A stretch of 64,000 nt of DNA from contig OZ234494.1 in assembly GCA_965153455.1 (NCBI GenBank), positions 13,454,001 to 13,518,000 of the forward strand, read 5' to 3'. This document shows, piece after piece, positions 10,809 through 20,132 of this stretch (its first letter is position 1; each line of letters starts with the position of its first letter). This DNA is from Sphagnum compactum. Its lineage: Eukaryota; Bryophyta; Sphagnopsida; Sphagnales. Position numbers and translations under genes: made by a program. The notes beneath the pieces were generated by a model. That model searched no databases. It was given only the letters and a program-made list of their open reading frames with translations, and had not been told where the DNA came from.

Positions 10809-13800
10809 ATGGGGTGGCTGTGGGCATGTCTTGGGGGAGGAGGACCTACATCAAAAGAGCAGCGGCATTGTTCCAAAACTTTCATTCATCACCAGAGCAA
10901 GGTGGGCGGTGAAATCTCTCTCTCTCTCCCATGTTACTCTTCTGATCCAAGTCCCCCCCCTCCTTACTATTTTTCTTCACAGTTTCGATTCTGATTCCCC
11001 ACTGCAGAGAGTGCAAGTTTTGTTTTGTTTTTTTTTTTTTCCCTCGCTGCAATCCAAATCAACCCACAATGTATAATAGCCCCATCATATCCAGACCAGC
11101 CATCTGAACATGTAGGTTTGATGGGTTTAGGCTTTAGGGTGTGATGGGCTTGGGGTTTAGGGTTGTTATGGAGATTTCTTTCTCTGCTTGCAAATTTCAG
11201 AGACATGCATCTGAGATGCGAGGAGAGATGTTGTGTGGTACAAGGGAAAATTACTCACTGGTTAAAGCCTTGTCCATTTGTTTTTCAGGGAAGGTTGAGT
11301 AGCCCGTCAGGTCATTTGAGATTCCGTAAAGCAAGAGAAGGTACGTGTGTGTGTGCACAAGGGAGAAATTTCCTCTCCACAGTTCTCACAATATTTCAAA
11401 TCAAGAGTGAGTCGTTTTTTGAGTGGGTGGGTGGGGTCCACTCTACTCTGCATTGTGGGTGAAGGTTATCATCAAATGCTTTGGGTCAAATATCAAACAT
11501 GTCTGGTATGTCTTCTAGGATATGGATCATTGGACAACTTCCCAAAGGCTGGAGCTCCGCGGACGAGTTCTGCATGTAGTGATCCTCGAAAGCTTGATGT
11601 AAGTAGGCGAAGCAGATCAAGCAGCACGACAATGAAGATACACTTTGAGGGAAATTTTGATGCAGAGACAAGCTTGCAATCAGATGTGGAAGAAATGAAA
11701 GAGGAACTAGCCACTCTCCGCCAGATCCTGGTTGCTGAAGCAGACCAAGCAAGAGAACTCAGGGAAGAGGTGAGTTGTCTAACCTTACCTGCCTTTTTAC
11801 CAGGTGTGTAGTGTCTGTTGTTATTGTAAAAGCTTACTGCACACTCCCAACTTGAAGGTTCCTAGAGCCAGAAATTCACTTTAAACTGTTGGAAATTATC
11901 TGCTACTGTCTATCAACAGGTGAATTATCTGCGCTCATGTGGTGTCCTTCACAAGAATTTTGAGACAGTGAAGAGTTTAGTAGACAATGAGGATCCTGCT
12001 TCTCCAGAAGGTTGGGATATGATGACCTGCCAGAATCAAGGGCCCCATCTTGACCCAAAACAGCATCTAAGTGAAAGAGATAGCTCTGTCAAGAAGCTCC
12101 GTAAATGCCAGTCAGGACCAATGAATTGGAGTGCCAATTCAAACTTCTCGAACTTCACCAAGTGCTCCCCTGTCATGTGAGTACCCTATCTTTGAAGTCA
12201 TGCATTTGTTGTCTTCTGCTACTGATGGACTGACAGTGTAGGACAAAGTATACTAATTTTAGGCTTTGACTTTTTTTTAATTCTCTGCATCTTCAAGGCA
12301 TTTAGACTAAAACTTATATCTTGCTGTTATGACAGGTCTTTGGCTGCTGCAGAGAGAACAGTGAAGTGCATGCAGTCAGACCATAAAAGATTGTCAGCAC
12401 AAAGAGCAGCCTTGTTCCCCAAACTCCAATTCTGCCAGCAGGATGTGCAGGAGGAGGATTGTCAAGGTGATGCAGGCATGTCAAGCGATGGAAATGAAGA
12501 GGGAGACACAGATTTGCATGACAGTTCATCTCCAACAACCTTAGCAACTAATGGGAGTCAAATAAGCTCGACAGAGGTTGATTCAAACTCCAGACTTGTA
12601 TACATAATGCAGACTTTTGTGCAAAACCTGTCTCAGACATGGAGAATGCCAGAGTGAAGCAGGTGTACATACATTCCAAGTTGCTACACTAGCTAATGTT
12701 ATGTGCATGATCTGATCCTTCATTGGAATTGATCAAACTTTTCAGGGGGTACACGAAGACTTCAAAGATTTGGAGGCCTTCAAAGGTGGAGAATCAGGTG
12801 CAGAAGCCTTGGAAGCAATACAGTGGATGGGAGTGCAAAGAAGTCCAATTTCAAGTAGCTTGTCATCAATTGCAAAAGACAAAGCCAAATTTACTAGCAA
12901 ATTTTCAGCACACATAGTGGGGGCTGATGGTGTCACTCTGTATTCTCAAAGAACGGGGAAGAGAGAGCAGAACAGATCAGGTGACCAGGCAGAAAGTTGC
13001 TGTGGAGAACAGTCTCTCACAGTGAGAAGCTTAGGCCATTGTGAAGTATCTGATCAAGTATTCGAGTGTTCTGAAATGGAAGAGGATGGAGAACAGAACT
13101 TGGAGGAGGGACATTGCGCATCCATTGGCAGCATTGATTTGGAGCCAATACAATGTGCCTCCCCAACTCTGTCGCAGAAAAGAGCAGCTTCAATGGCAAC
13201 TTCTCTCCCCACTTTGCCTATTTCACTGAGTCTTTCCCCAGATCTTCAAGAGTTTGACAAGATGGAAATTGGGGATAGTGCAGAATGGGATGGGATCTGT
13301 GGGTCTGATGACAATGGTTCAATTGACATGCAGCTAATAGAGTGCAACTCACCCTTTTTTTCTCCAAAGCGGAAAAGCTCAATAACTGCAGCTAGTAGTA
13401 TAGCAGCAGAGAGCAAGTTTCATTCAGTTGTGGATTCACCTGAGGTTGCTGGAAGGAAGCACAAGGTCTCAATAGAGACATCAACTGAGGATTCATTCTT
13501 TGGCAACAGCTCAACATGGAATTCTTCACCAGAGACTACTGATCAGAGCTGGTATTCAGATGCAATAGAGGCATTACAAAATATGAATGATGTTCATATG
13601 TCAATGGAGCTATGTCCATTGAGCTTTGAGGAGAATTCACCTGCTGTGAATCAGCATGAGCAGCTGGATGTGAGGCCAATGGATGGCTGTCCTCCAGAGA
13701 AGAAAGTTGTGAAAAGAGCATTCTCTTGGTATGTGTCTGAAACTGATGTACAGAGGAATCATCACAGGTATGAGGGCGTGCAGGATGAGAGTGAACTATG

Positions 13801-14401
13801 TCAGATGGGTGATGAGAGGACGCAACACTCTTCCTTGGTCACAAATGGTGTTCAGCATCGCAGATCTGCACTTAAGTCATGCTCAAACTTTGAGAGAGGT
13901 TGATATTCAAGCTTGTGAACCTCAGCTTCAGAGTATGTCTAGTGGCAAAAAGTCATTAAAAAGTAGTAATCATGACCATGTTTTTGATGTTCAGCAACAC
14001 CCACTATGTATTGGAGTCCCACATGACCTACCTGAACTTGGGAAGTGAACACCACAGTAGTAAACCTTCTCCATACTACAATTCATACATTGAATAAAGT
14101 GTCAATGTATGATCAGAATTTCTGTTTAACAGGAATTCTTCAAGGATGACTCTCAGATTTGGAGTCCTCTTTTGGGGATAATAAGTAATTTGATCGTTTT
14201 GTGTTTTGTACAGGGTTCTGGAGGGGAGACGAGAAAAACACAGATACTAAGGATTCATGTGCTGAATTGAGGAAAGACCGAATTCCAGGATTTATGCAAG
14301 GTGTAGACAAAGAGAACATCATCTCCGCAGACCAGCAAACCTGGCTTTCCCAAGGATTGCGATTGCAGAAGCCATATCCTACCCAGCAAATTAAAGGCTG
14401 A
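10809..14401 (+). CDS. unrecognised protein: coiled coil, S-P repeats, KEN box
   Basis: I do not recognise this family. Seven exons fit splice consensus and phase: 10809-10901, 11289-11340, 11519-11769, 11920-12176, 12336-12576, 12746-13898 and 14214-14401, giving 744 residues. The protein starts MGWLWACLGGGG. A basic Ser/Arg-rich stretch then leads to an acidic heptad segment (DVEEMKEELATLRQILVAEA, near 11680-11740) likely to form a coiled coil. The large sixth exon is Ser-rich and disordered, with two related motifs of pattern GSID-x3-I-x-C-x-SP-x2-S-x-KR (about 13128 and 13318). The second contains SPKRK, a full CDK consensus. A DKEN sequence lies about 30 residues from the end. These features suggest cell-cycle phosphorylation and APC/C turnover, by inference only. 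The exon 5 donor (12576) is the best phase-compatible choice; an alternative donor at 12662 would need another intron. Confidence 0.7.
11111..11165 (+). promoter_or_regulatory. telo-box-like and site II motifs in intron 1
   Basis: Inside the first intron of the unknown gene is a cluster of GGTTTGATGGGTTTAGG, TTTAGGGT, TGGGCT (11145-11150, site II type TGGGCY) and GTTTAGGGTT (11155-11164, a permuted telo-box). In plants such pairs are known from promoters of ribosome and proliferation genes. Here they could form an internal promoter or intronic enhancer. This is motif evidence only. Confidence 0.4.
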
Positions 14402-14759
14402 CCCTACTGCTGTTCAGGAAAGAAACCAGCTCATGGTTTGGTTGCTGTCCCCACTGTATAGAAGATGCTCGTTTGAAACAAGGTCACTTAGTCCAAACTT
14501 CTGGGAAATTGACAAATCCAATGTCAAACCAAACTTGTACAATTAGTCTCTTTTCATATGATTGTTGAGATTGATTCATCTTTGCAATGCCGCATGCAAG
14601 ATAGATACTTTCATGTTGAATGCTTCAACTTTCAACCTACTCCAGTAGTAGAATCGTGTTTATAGTTCAGTAGGCATCAGAATGAGTAGTCCTTAGTTGA
14701 ATTTTTGACATGACATGTATGTTATTCACACGGCTGTTAATTTGGTGCAAGAATTTTTT
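14402..14759 (+). other. 3' UTR and downstream flank of the unknown gene
   Basis: This is non-coding sequence after the stop at 14399-14401. No other gene signature is visible. No canonical AATAAA stands out near the end, which is common in plants. Confidence 0.4.
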
Positions 14760-14960
14760 TTGCTGGTATGACACAGGTATATGATATATACCTGATATTG
14801 AGACTGGTATAAAACTGATACAAGGGTGGTAGTATCACCTCAAGTCCTACAAGGCTGATACTGACATTAGACTTCTGTTGCCTCAGCTCATACCAGACTA
14901 CTACTGTAGGGTCCTTGCTACCAGTGTTAATATCAGTATGAATATCAGGCTTCAAATCTC
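14760..14960. repeat. family 3 dispersed repeat (GGTAT/ATACC-rich)
   Basis: It contains GGTATATGATATATACC, GACTGGTATAAAACTGATAC, GTAGTATCACCTCAAGTC, CCTCAGCTCATACCAG and TAGGGTCCTTGCTACC. Related wording in the same or opposite order occurs at 56640-57150 and at 59160-59340 plus 59805-59965 (CCAGCCTGGTATGAGCTGAGGC, GGGACCTTGAGGTACTATCAGCC). This shows a dispersed family of roughly 200-400 bp. The type (MITE or other) is not settled. Confidence 0.55.
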
Positions 14961-16081
14961 TATAATTGCATGAAAGCCATGTGAGATCCCAACCAAACCG
15001 AGCTTTCAATCAGGTTGGATCAAACGATGTTGTAGATAGATGCAGTATGTGCATGGCTCATGATGTCTAGTGAAAGTGGGAAATGGGTCTATAACTGAGA
15101 ACAACAAGTTGAAAACAGATGGTTGAGTTTTTAGAATACTTTCAAAAGGATCCAAAACCTAAAATTTGAGGCTAAATTTGTTTAAAAACTCCCTAAAAGA
15201 CTGGCTCACTATAGCGGCTCTCCAAAACTGTGATACCCATGTCAACCTACTAACCTACTGGATACTAGAAAACCCTTTTGAAATGGAAACCTTTGCCAAA
15301 AACTACCTCCATTTTATAACTATCTCACCTTTTTTCCCTATCCACCAGCATGGAGATGAAAAAACAAATTAACATGTGTCTTTTCATGGCCATGAAAATG
15401 TATATTACTTCAAATTAAATTTTTGACATTGAAATAAATAATGATGAATTATTGAAAACCATACAAAAACATTAAAAAAAAAATTTAAATAGTTGATTGT
15501 CACTGGTAGTGCATAGCGGTGCAGAGCTCAAATTGCGAGCTCAAATTGGAATATAATATATTTGTTGTACTTGCAGGCTGCCATTGATAATTGGGAGTTT
15601 TTCCTCTCCAAATATTTTAATTTATTTTTAAAATTTTAAACAATTGATCTCTATCCTTTGCCCTCCTGGCCACCCACTCCAATGAGCTGGGTTTAGCCTT
15701 TTTTCCACACTTTGACAATTCCAGTCCAGAGCCAATTGTTCATGTTTGTCTTTTCATATCATCACCTTCTAATTGTCACATGTGAAATTTGAATTTTTTT
15801 TTTGTCCTCTCAAATGACATCAACAAATTTTTGGAAAAAAATTCAATTTAGAACACTCAGTAAAAAAAAATTAATTGTTTAAAACATTTCTCTTTGAAAT
15901 TTATATGGTTGCATGAGTTTCTTTGGTGTAATCAATTTACATTTGTTTTTAATGTTCTCAATAGAAGAAGATTGAATTTCATGTTGTATAAATCAATAAA
16001 AATAAGAAAATTCCATTTAAAAAATTACATATGATCATGAAATTTTATTTTAATATCGTACTATTCAACGAAAAAAATGAA

Positions 16082-16112
<31 letters not shown>

Positions 16113-16551
16113 CAACCTTATGTTAATTTGATTGTCATTGTATTGAAGAGTGGTGTAAAGCCCAAGTTCCGTATTTCAAGATTTTCAACAATTGAGAATA
16201 AATATTTAAAAGGTCCACCTTAAATTTCGTATGCAAAGTGATATCCCATCGCATAACCGTTAGTTACACAACACAGATTTATTGAGCCGTCCGGAATCAC
16301 TGGATGCTGGTGCAACCACATCGTCATCGCTCCATCCCCATTTGAGATCTTATCAACCAGACGTGAAGACCTTTGGAACACGTTTGATAGGTTCCATATT
16401 CCCTTTCTTTTACGGGTCCGGTGCAGTGTATTTTTGTTGATCGTTTTTCACAATCACAAGGGCATGGAAAATATGTAAAATGAGGAGAGAGAGAGAGAGA
16501 GGGAAAAAAATAAATGGAAACTGAAAAACAAGAACAAAGTGAACCAGCTCC
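14961..16551. other. AT-rich intergenic region
   Basis: There are many A/T homopolymers, an ATT triplet run at 16083-16111 and a GA dinucleotide run at 16485-16501. I see no gene. Confidence 0.5.
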
Positions 16552-17040
16552 ATAATGCACCGTGCAGGATGGATGGTGTGTGAACAGAAAATACTTTTTC
16601 ATTATACCCGTCTCATATCTAACCATAAGGGTTAGCTATATATATATATGTATACCAACCATCCACATCCATCTACGTACCTAGTAACCCACCAGTGCAC
16701 CATGAGGGATGAATGGTAAGTGGTCGTGGTTTTCTGTTGGGTTTCAGTTCCCTAGCTAACCATGCTGGTTAGCTCAGTTGCATTTTTTTTCTACCTACCT
16801 ACCAACAACCCGTAAGCATGTTGTTAATAGGTAGGTATTAAAAACAGCCCTTATCTATGTTTGAACCATCTACTTACCTAGTAGTTACCCTATTTTCCTA
16901 CCTATATAGGAGACCTATTTCTTACTGAATTGGTTACCAAGGTGAAACCAAATATTATCTCAGTTTAGGTTCATCCACAACTGAGTAATAATGGGCATCC
17001 TGTGGATGATGTACTAGTGGGTGCCGGTTCAAATGTGGCC
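16552..17040. mobile_element. family 1 MITE copies (one partial, one nearly full)
   Basis: 16687-17040 shares its whole layout with the copies at 52125-52507 and 59341-59804. In order: CCACCAGTGCACCATGAGGGATGAATGG; the palindromic CTAACCATGCTGGTTAG; a pyrimidine run with CTACCTACC; ACCTAGTAGTTACC; GGAGACCTATTTCTTAC; TTCATCCACAACTGAGTAATA; and the terminal GGGTGCCGGTTCAAATGTGGCC. The left end is truncated. Directly upstream, 16552-16645 resembles the end of another copy in the same family (GCAGGATGGATGGTGTGTG ... ACTTTTTCATT ... CTAACC..GGTTAGC), matching the 47640-47710 region in inverse. The family has inverted ends and no coding capacity, so it is a MITE. Confidence 0.75.
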
Positions 17041-17132
17041 AAATTTTACCATGGGAAGCTACGAACATGGGTGCTGGTTCACCTGAGACCCTACTTGCCT
17101 ACCCCATAATACTTAGTCACTTTACATGGGGA

Positions 17133-18753
17133 CTAGTTTGAACCCCGTGCCTAATGCACAGGTGTGTTATTTCAACAATGTTTGGTTCATGTTTTAGTTT
17201 TTTTTAAAAACTTTTATCTTTTTTATTTTTTTATTTTAATGTGTTTCTGCTTTTATTATTATTTTGTATATAAAGTGTTTCTTTTTCACTTTTGTATTTT
17301 TGTTTATTTGGATGCAAGTTTGAAGTTTGGAGAAAGAAGACACACCTCATTCTTTTTCAAGTAGGGTTTTTCTTCATTATTATAAGTTTTATTTTTTCTT
17401 ATTTTCTACTCTTTATTTGGTTTCTTCTTTTTTGTAATTTTTTTCTTTTAAAATGATTTTACTGTATTTCCCTTTCCTTGTTTCATTTGTTTCCATTCTT
17501 TTTTTATAGTTTTTGTGTTTTTACTTTTTTTTGTTTATGTTTGTTTCATGTTTTAATTTTTTCTATTCTTATTTTGTCTATCTTCATTTTTTTTCTATTT
17601 TTATGCGTTTATTTATTTATTTATTTAGTTTCTATTTCTTTTCCAAAAAATTCTAGTTGTTCTAATATGTTTTATAATAAAAATAATTTTTAAAAAAACT
17701 TTTTTATTTTTGTTTGATTAGATGCAGGTTTGAAGTTTGGAAAAAGAAGACAAACCTCATTTTGTTTTCAAGTATGGTTTTTTTTCTCTTTCTTTTGCTC
17801 TCTGTTTTGTTTCTTATTTTTTGTCATCTATTTTTTAATTTTCTTTTAAGATTATTTTACTATATTTCCCTTTTTTGTTTCATGTTTAAGTGTTCACAAA
17901 AAAATTCTAATTGTTAAAGTGTTTTTCTGTTTTTATTTTTTTTCTAGTTTGAACCCCGTGCCTAATGCACAGGTGTGTTATTTCAACAATGTTTGGTTCA
18001 TGTTTTAGTTTTTTTTTTAAAACTTTTATCTTTTTATTTTTTACTTTTATGTGTTTTCTGTTTTTATTATTATTTTGTATAATAAAAATAAAGTGTTTCT
18101 TTTTCACTTTTGTCTTTTTGTTTATTTGGATGCAAGTTTGAAGTTTGGAGAAAGAATACACACCTCATTCTTTTTCAAGTAGGGTTGTTCTTCATTATTA
18201 TAAGTTTTATTTTTTCTTATTTTCTACTTTTTATTTGGTTTATTCTTTTTTGTAATTTTTTTTCTTTTAAAATGATTTTACTGTATTTCCTTTTCCTTGT
18301 TTCATTTGTTTCCATTCCTTTTTTATAGGTTTTGTGTTTTACTTTTTTGTTTATGTTTGTTTCATGTTTTAATTTTTCTATTTTTATTTTGTCTATCTTC
18401 ATTTTTTTCTATTTTATGCGTTTATTTATTTATTTAGGTTCTATTTTCTTTTCCAAAAAAATTCTAGTTTTTTTAATATGTTTTATAATAAAAATAATTT
18501 AAAAAAACTTTTTTATTTTTGTTTGATTAGATGCAGGTTTGAAGTTTGGGAAAAGAAGACAAACCTCATTTTTTTTTCAAGTATGGTTTTTTTTCTCTTT
18601 CTTTTGCTCTCTGTTTTGTTTCTTATTTTTTGTCATCTATTTTTTTCTTTTTTTTAAGATTATTTTACTGTATTTCCCTTTTTTGTTTCATGTTTAAGTG
18701 TTTACAAAAAGTTCCTAATTGTTAAAGTGTTTTTCTGTTTTTATTTTTTTTCT
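17133..18753 (+). repeat. tandem duplication, ~810 bp unit made of ~400 bp sub-repeats
   Basis: The unit 17133-17943 is followed by a near-identical unit 17944-18753. Both begin CTAGTTTGAACCCCGTGCCT and then TTTCAACAATGTTTGGTTC. Inside each unit the words ATGCA(A/G)GTTTGAAGTTTGG..AAGA..ACAAACCTCATT recur at 17311, 17722, 18130 and 18533, which gives a ~405-411 bp sub-period. A third, shortened copy (AGTATGGTTTTTTTTCTC ... GTTAAAGTGTTTTTCTG) runs through 18931-19063. Two copies of a GGATGGATGACGG/GAAGCTTCATTTCATCCCGAAGCTTC tail lie at about 18790-18930 and 19100-19180. Confidence 0.85.
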
Positions 18754-19180
18754 AGTTTTTTCCCTTTTTAAAATATATATTTGTTCTGTTTGGATGGATG
18801 ACGGGACGGATGACGGGATGAATGACGGACGGATGGACGGATGGAAAGCTTCATTTCATCTCGACTTCTGGATGGAAAGCTTCATTTCATCCCGAAGCTT
18901 CACGACGACGACGTCATTTACTATATAGAATAGCAAGTATGGTTTTTTTTCTCTTTCTTTTTTAAAGATTATTTTACTGTATTTCCCTTTTTTGTTTCAT
19001 GTTTAAGTGTTTACAAAAAGTTTCTAATTGTTAAAGTGTTTTTCTGTTTTTATTTTTTTTCTAGTATTTTCCCTTTCTAAAATATATATTTGTTTTGTTT
19101 GGATGGATGACGGACGGATGGATGGAAAGCTTCATTTCATCCCGAAGCTTCAGGACCACGACGTCCTTTACTATATAGAA
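17133..19180 (-). mobile_element. putative non-autonomous Helitron with tandemly repeated body
   Basis: Read on the minus strand, the right border begins (T)TCTATATAGTAAA at 19180/19179, like the TC...TATATA starts of plant Helitrons. The other border ends with an imperfect GC-rich hairpin (CCTGTGCattaGGCACGG) about ten bases before CTAG at 17136-17133, followed by T. If the first base is 19180, the flanks are A and T, the expected Helitron insertion site. A second 5'-type end (TCTATATAGTAAATGACG) lies at 18929 and a second 3'-type end at 17944, so the element contains internal copies of its own termini. There is no Rep/helicase coding sequence. The body is T-rich on the plus strand. Confidence 0.6.
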
Positions 19181-19371
19181 TGTTACCTAGGCAAATTCCT
19201 GGTATGAGGGTTTACAAGAAAAGTTACCGAAGGTGGAGCCATCTTGGCAACTGAGTTGTGATTCATCCATCCATCCATCCATCAGTTGATTTCATTCATC
19301 TGACCAACCACAACCCAGTCATAACAGGTTTTCCGATGGAGGATGATGCAGCAGCACTGCAAGTGGGTTGC

Positions 19372-19415
19372 TGGCTTTGGGGGAGGGCGGCGCGGGGGGG
19401 GCGGGGGGGGGGGGG
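19372..19415 (+). other. G-run, G-quadruplex-prone
   Basis: A dense G tract (five or more runs of three or more G, including one uninterrupted run of 14) lies about 720 bases upstream of the kinase start codon. It could fold into a G-quadruplex on the plus strand. It contrasts sharply with the T-rich element just upstream. It may also be a site of assembly length error. Confidence 0.75.
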
Positions 19416-20112
19416 ATCACACCTAATCCAAAGTCATCCATTCATAACTCAGTTTTTCTCATATTAACTGTTCGGGGTTCTTCAACAAGAAGCGGTTTTG
19501 ACAAAGGAGCGAGCAAGCGAGCCACGCGGTTTCAAACCACGCGCAATATGACCGTTCCAGCTTCTTTCTTCTTCTTCATCTCCCATGTTTTGCGCTCTCG
19601 AGGTTTGTTGCCGTAGTGAGTGAGAGTGTCGGTAGCGCGCTTTTCTTCTCTCTCTTTCTCGCTGGGTTTTTGTCGTCGTCGTCGTCTCCGCGGGCTTGAC
19701 GGTTCCATGGCCTTCGGTTGTTCGATGGCTTTGCTTTCTGCGGTTTACTTTCTCGGAGCTTGAAGATGATGAGATCATTATTGCGTTGACTTGAGGGAGG
19801 GGATGATGAGGATGACGGCCGAAGCCATAGCTTAGCCCCGGGGGAGGTGCTTGCTTGCTTGCCATGTGCGTTCTTTACCAAGAGACCTAGCTCTCTAAGT
19901 CAGTGAGGATCGGAGCTACAACGCTGGAGGTGGGAAGGACGGCTGCAAGTCTGAGGATTGCATTCTGGAGTTGAGTGGAGTGGAGTCGCTTCTGATTGTA
20001 TGTGGAAGAAGGAAGGTCTTGGACGAAGAAGGGGTCTGTATTCCAGGCTCTTAAGTTAAGTGGAGCATTTTTTTTGTTTTTGGTGTCTGGAATCTTTGGA
20101 GTTTTTCAGCTC

Positions 20113-20130
20113 ATGCCAAGGAGCGGTTAA
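20113..20130 (+). CDS. five-codon upstream ORF before the kinase start
   Basis: An ATG at 20113 opens a frame encoding MPRSG and stops at 20128-20130, two bases before the main ATG at 20133. Such a close stop-start arrangement is expected to influence initiation by leaky scanning or very short-range reinitiation. Another short uORF begins near 19765. Whether the transcript includes them depends on the unmapped transcription start. Confidence 0.5.
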   Translation: MPRSG

Positions 20131-20132
20131 GC

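Noticed and set aside
10542-10885. Minus-strand frames with poly-Ser, poly-Leu or poly-Pro runs
   Set aside because: They are translations of the GAG/GAA triplet run in the opposite strand and lie in the leader of the plus-strand gene.
17135-17165. GTTTGAACCCC as a tRNA or SINE B-box
   Set aside because: No cloverleaf or A-box in the right place. The motif lies at the hairpin end of the Helitron-like element.
17140-18402. Several Phe/Leu-rich or Lys-rich frames that look like membrane proteins
   Set aside because: They come from T-rich tandem repeat DNA and repeat with the units. No start context or family signature.
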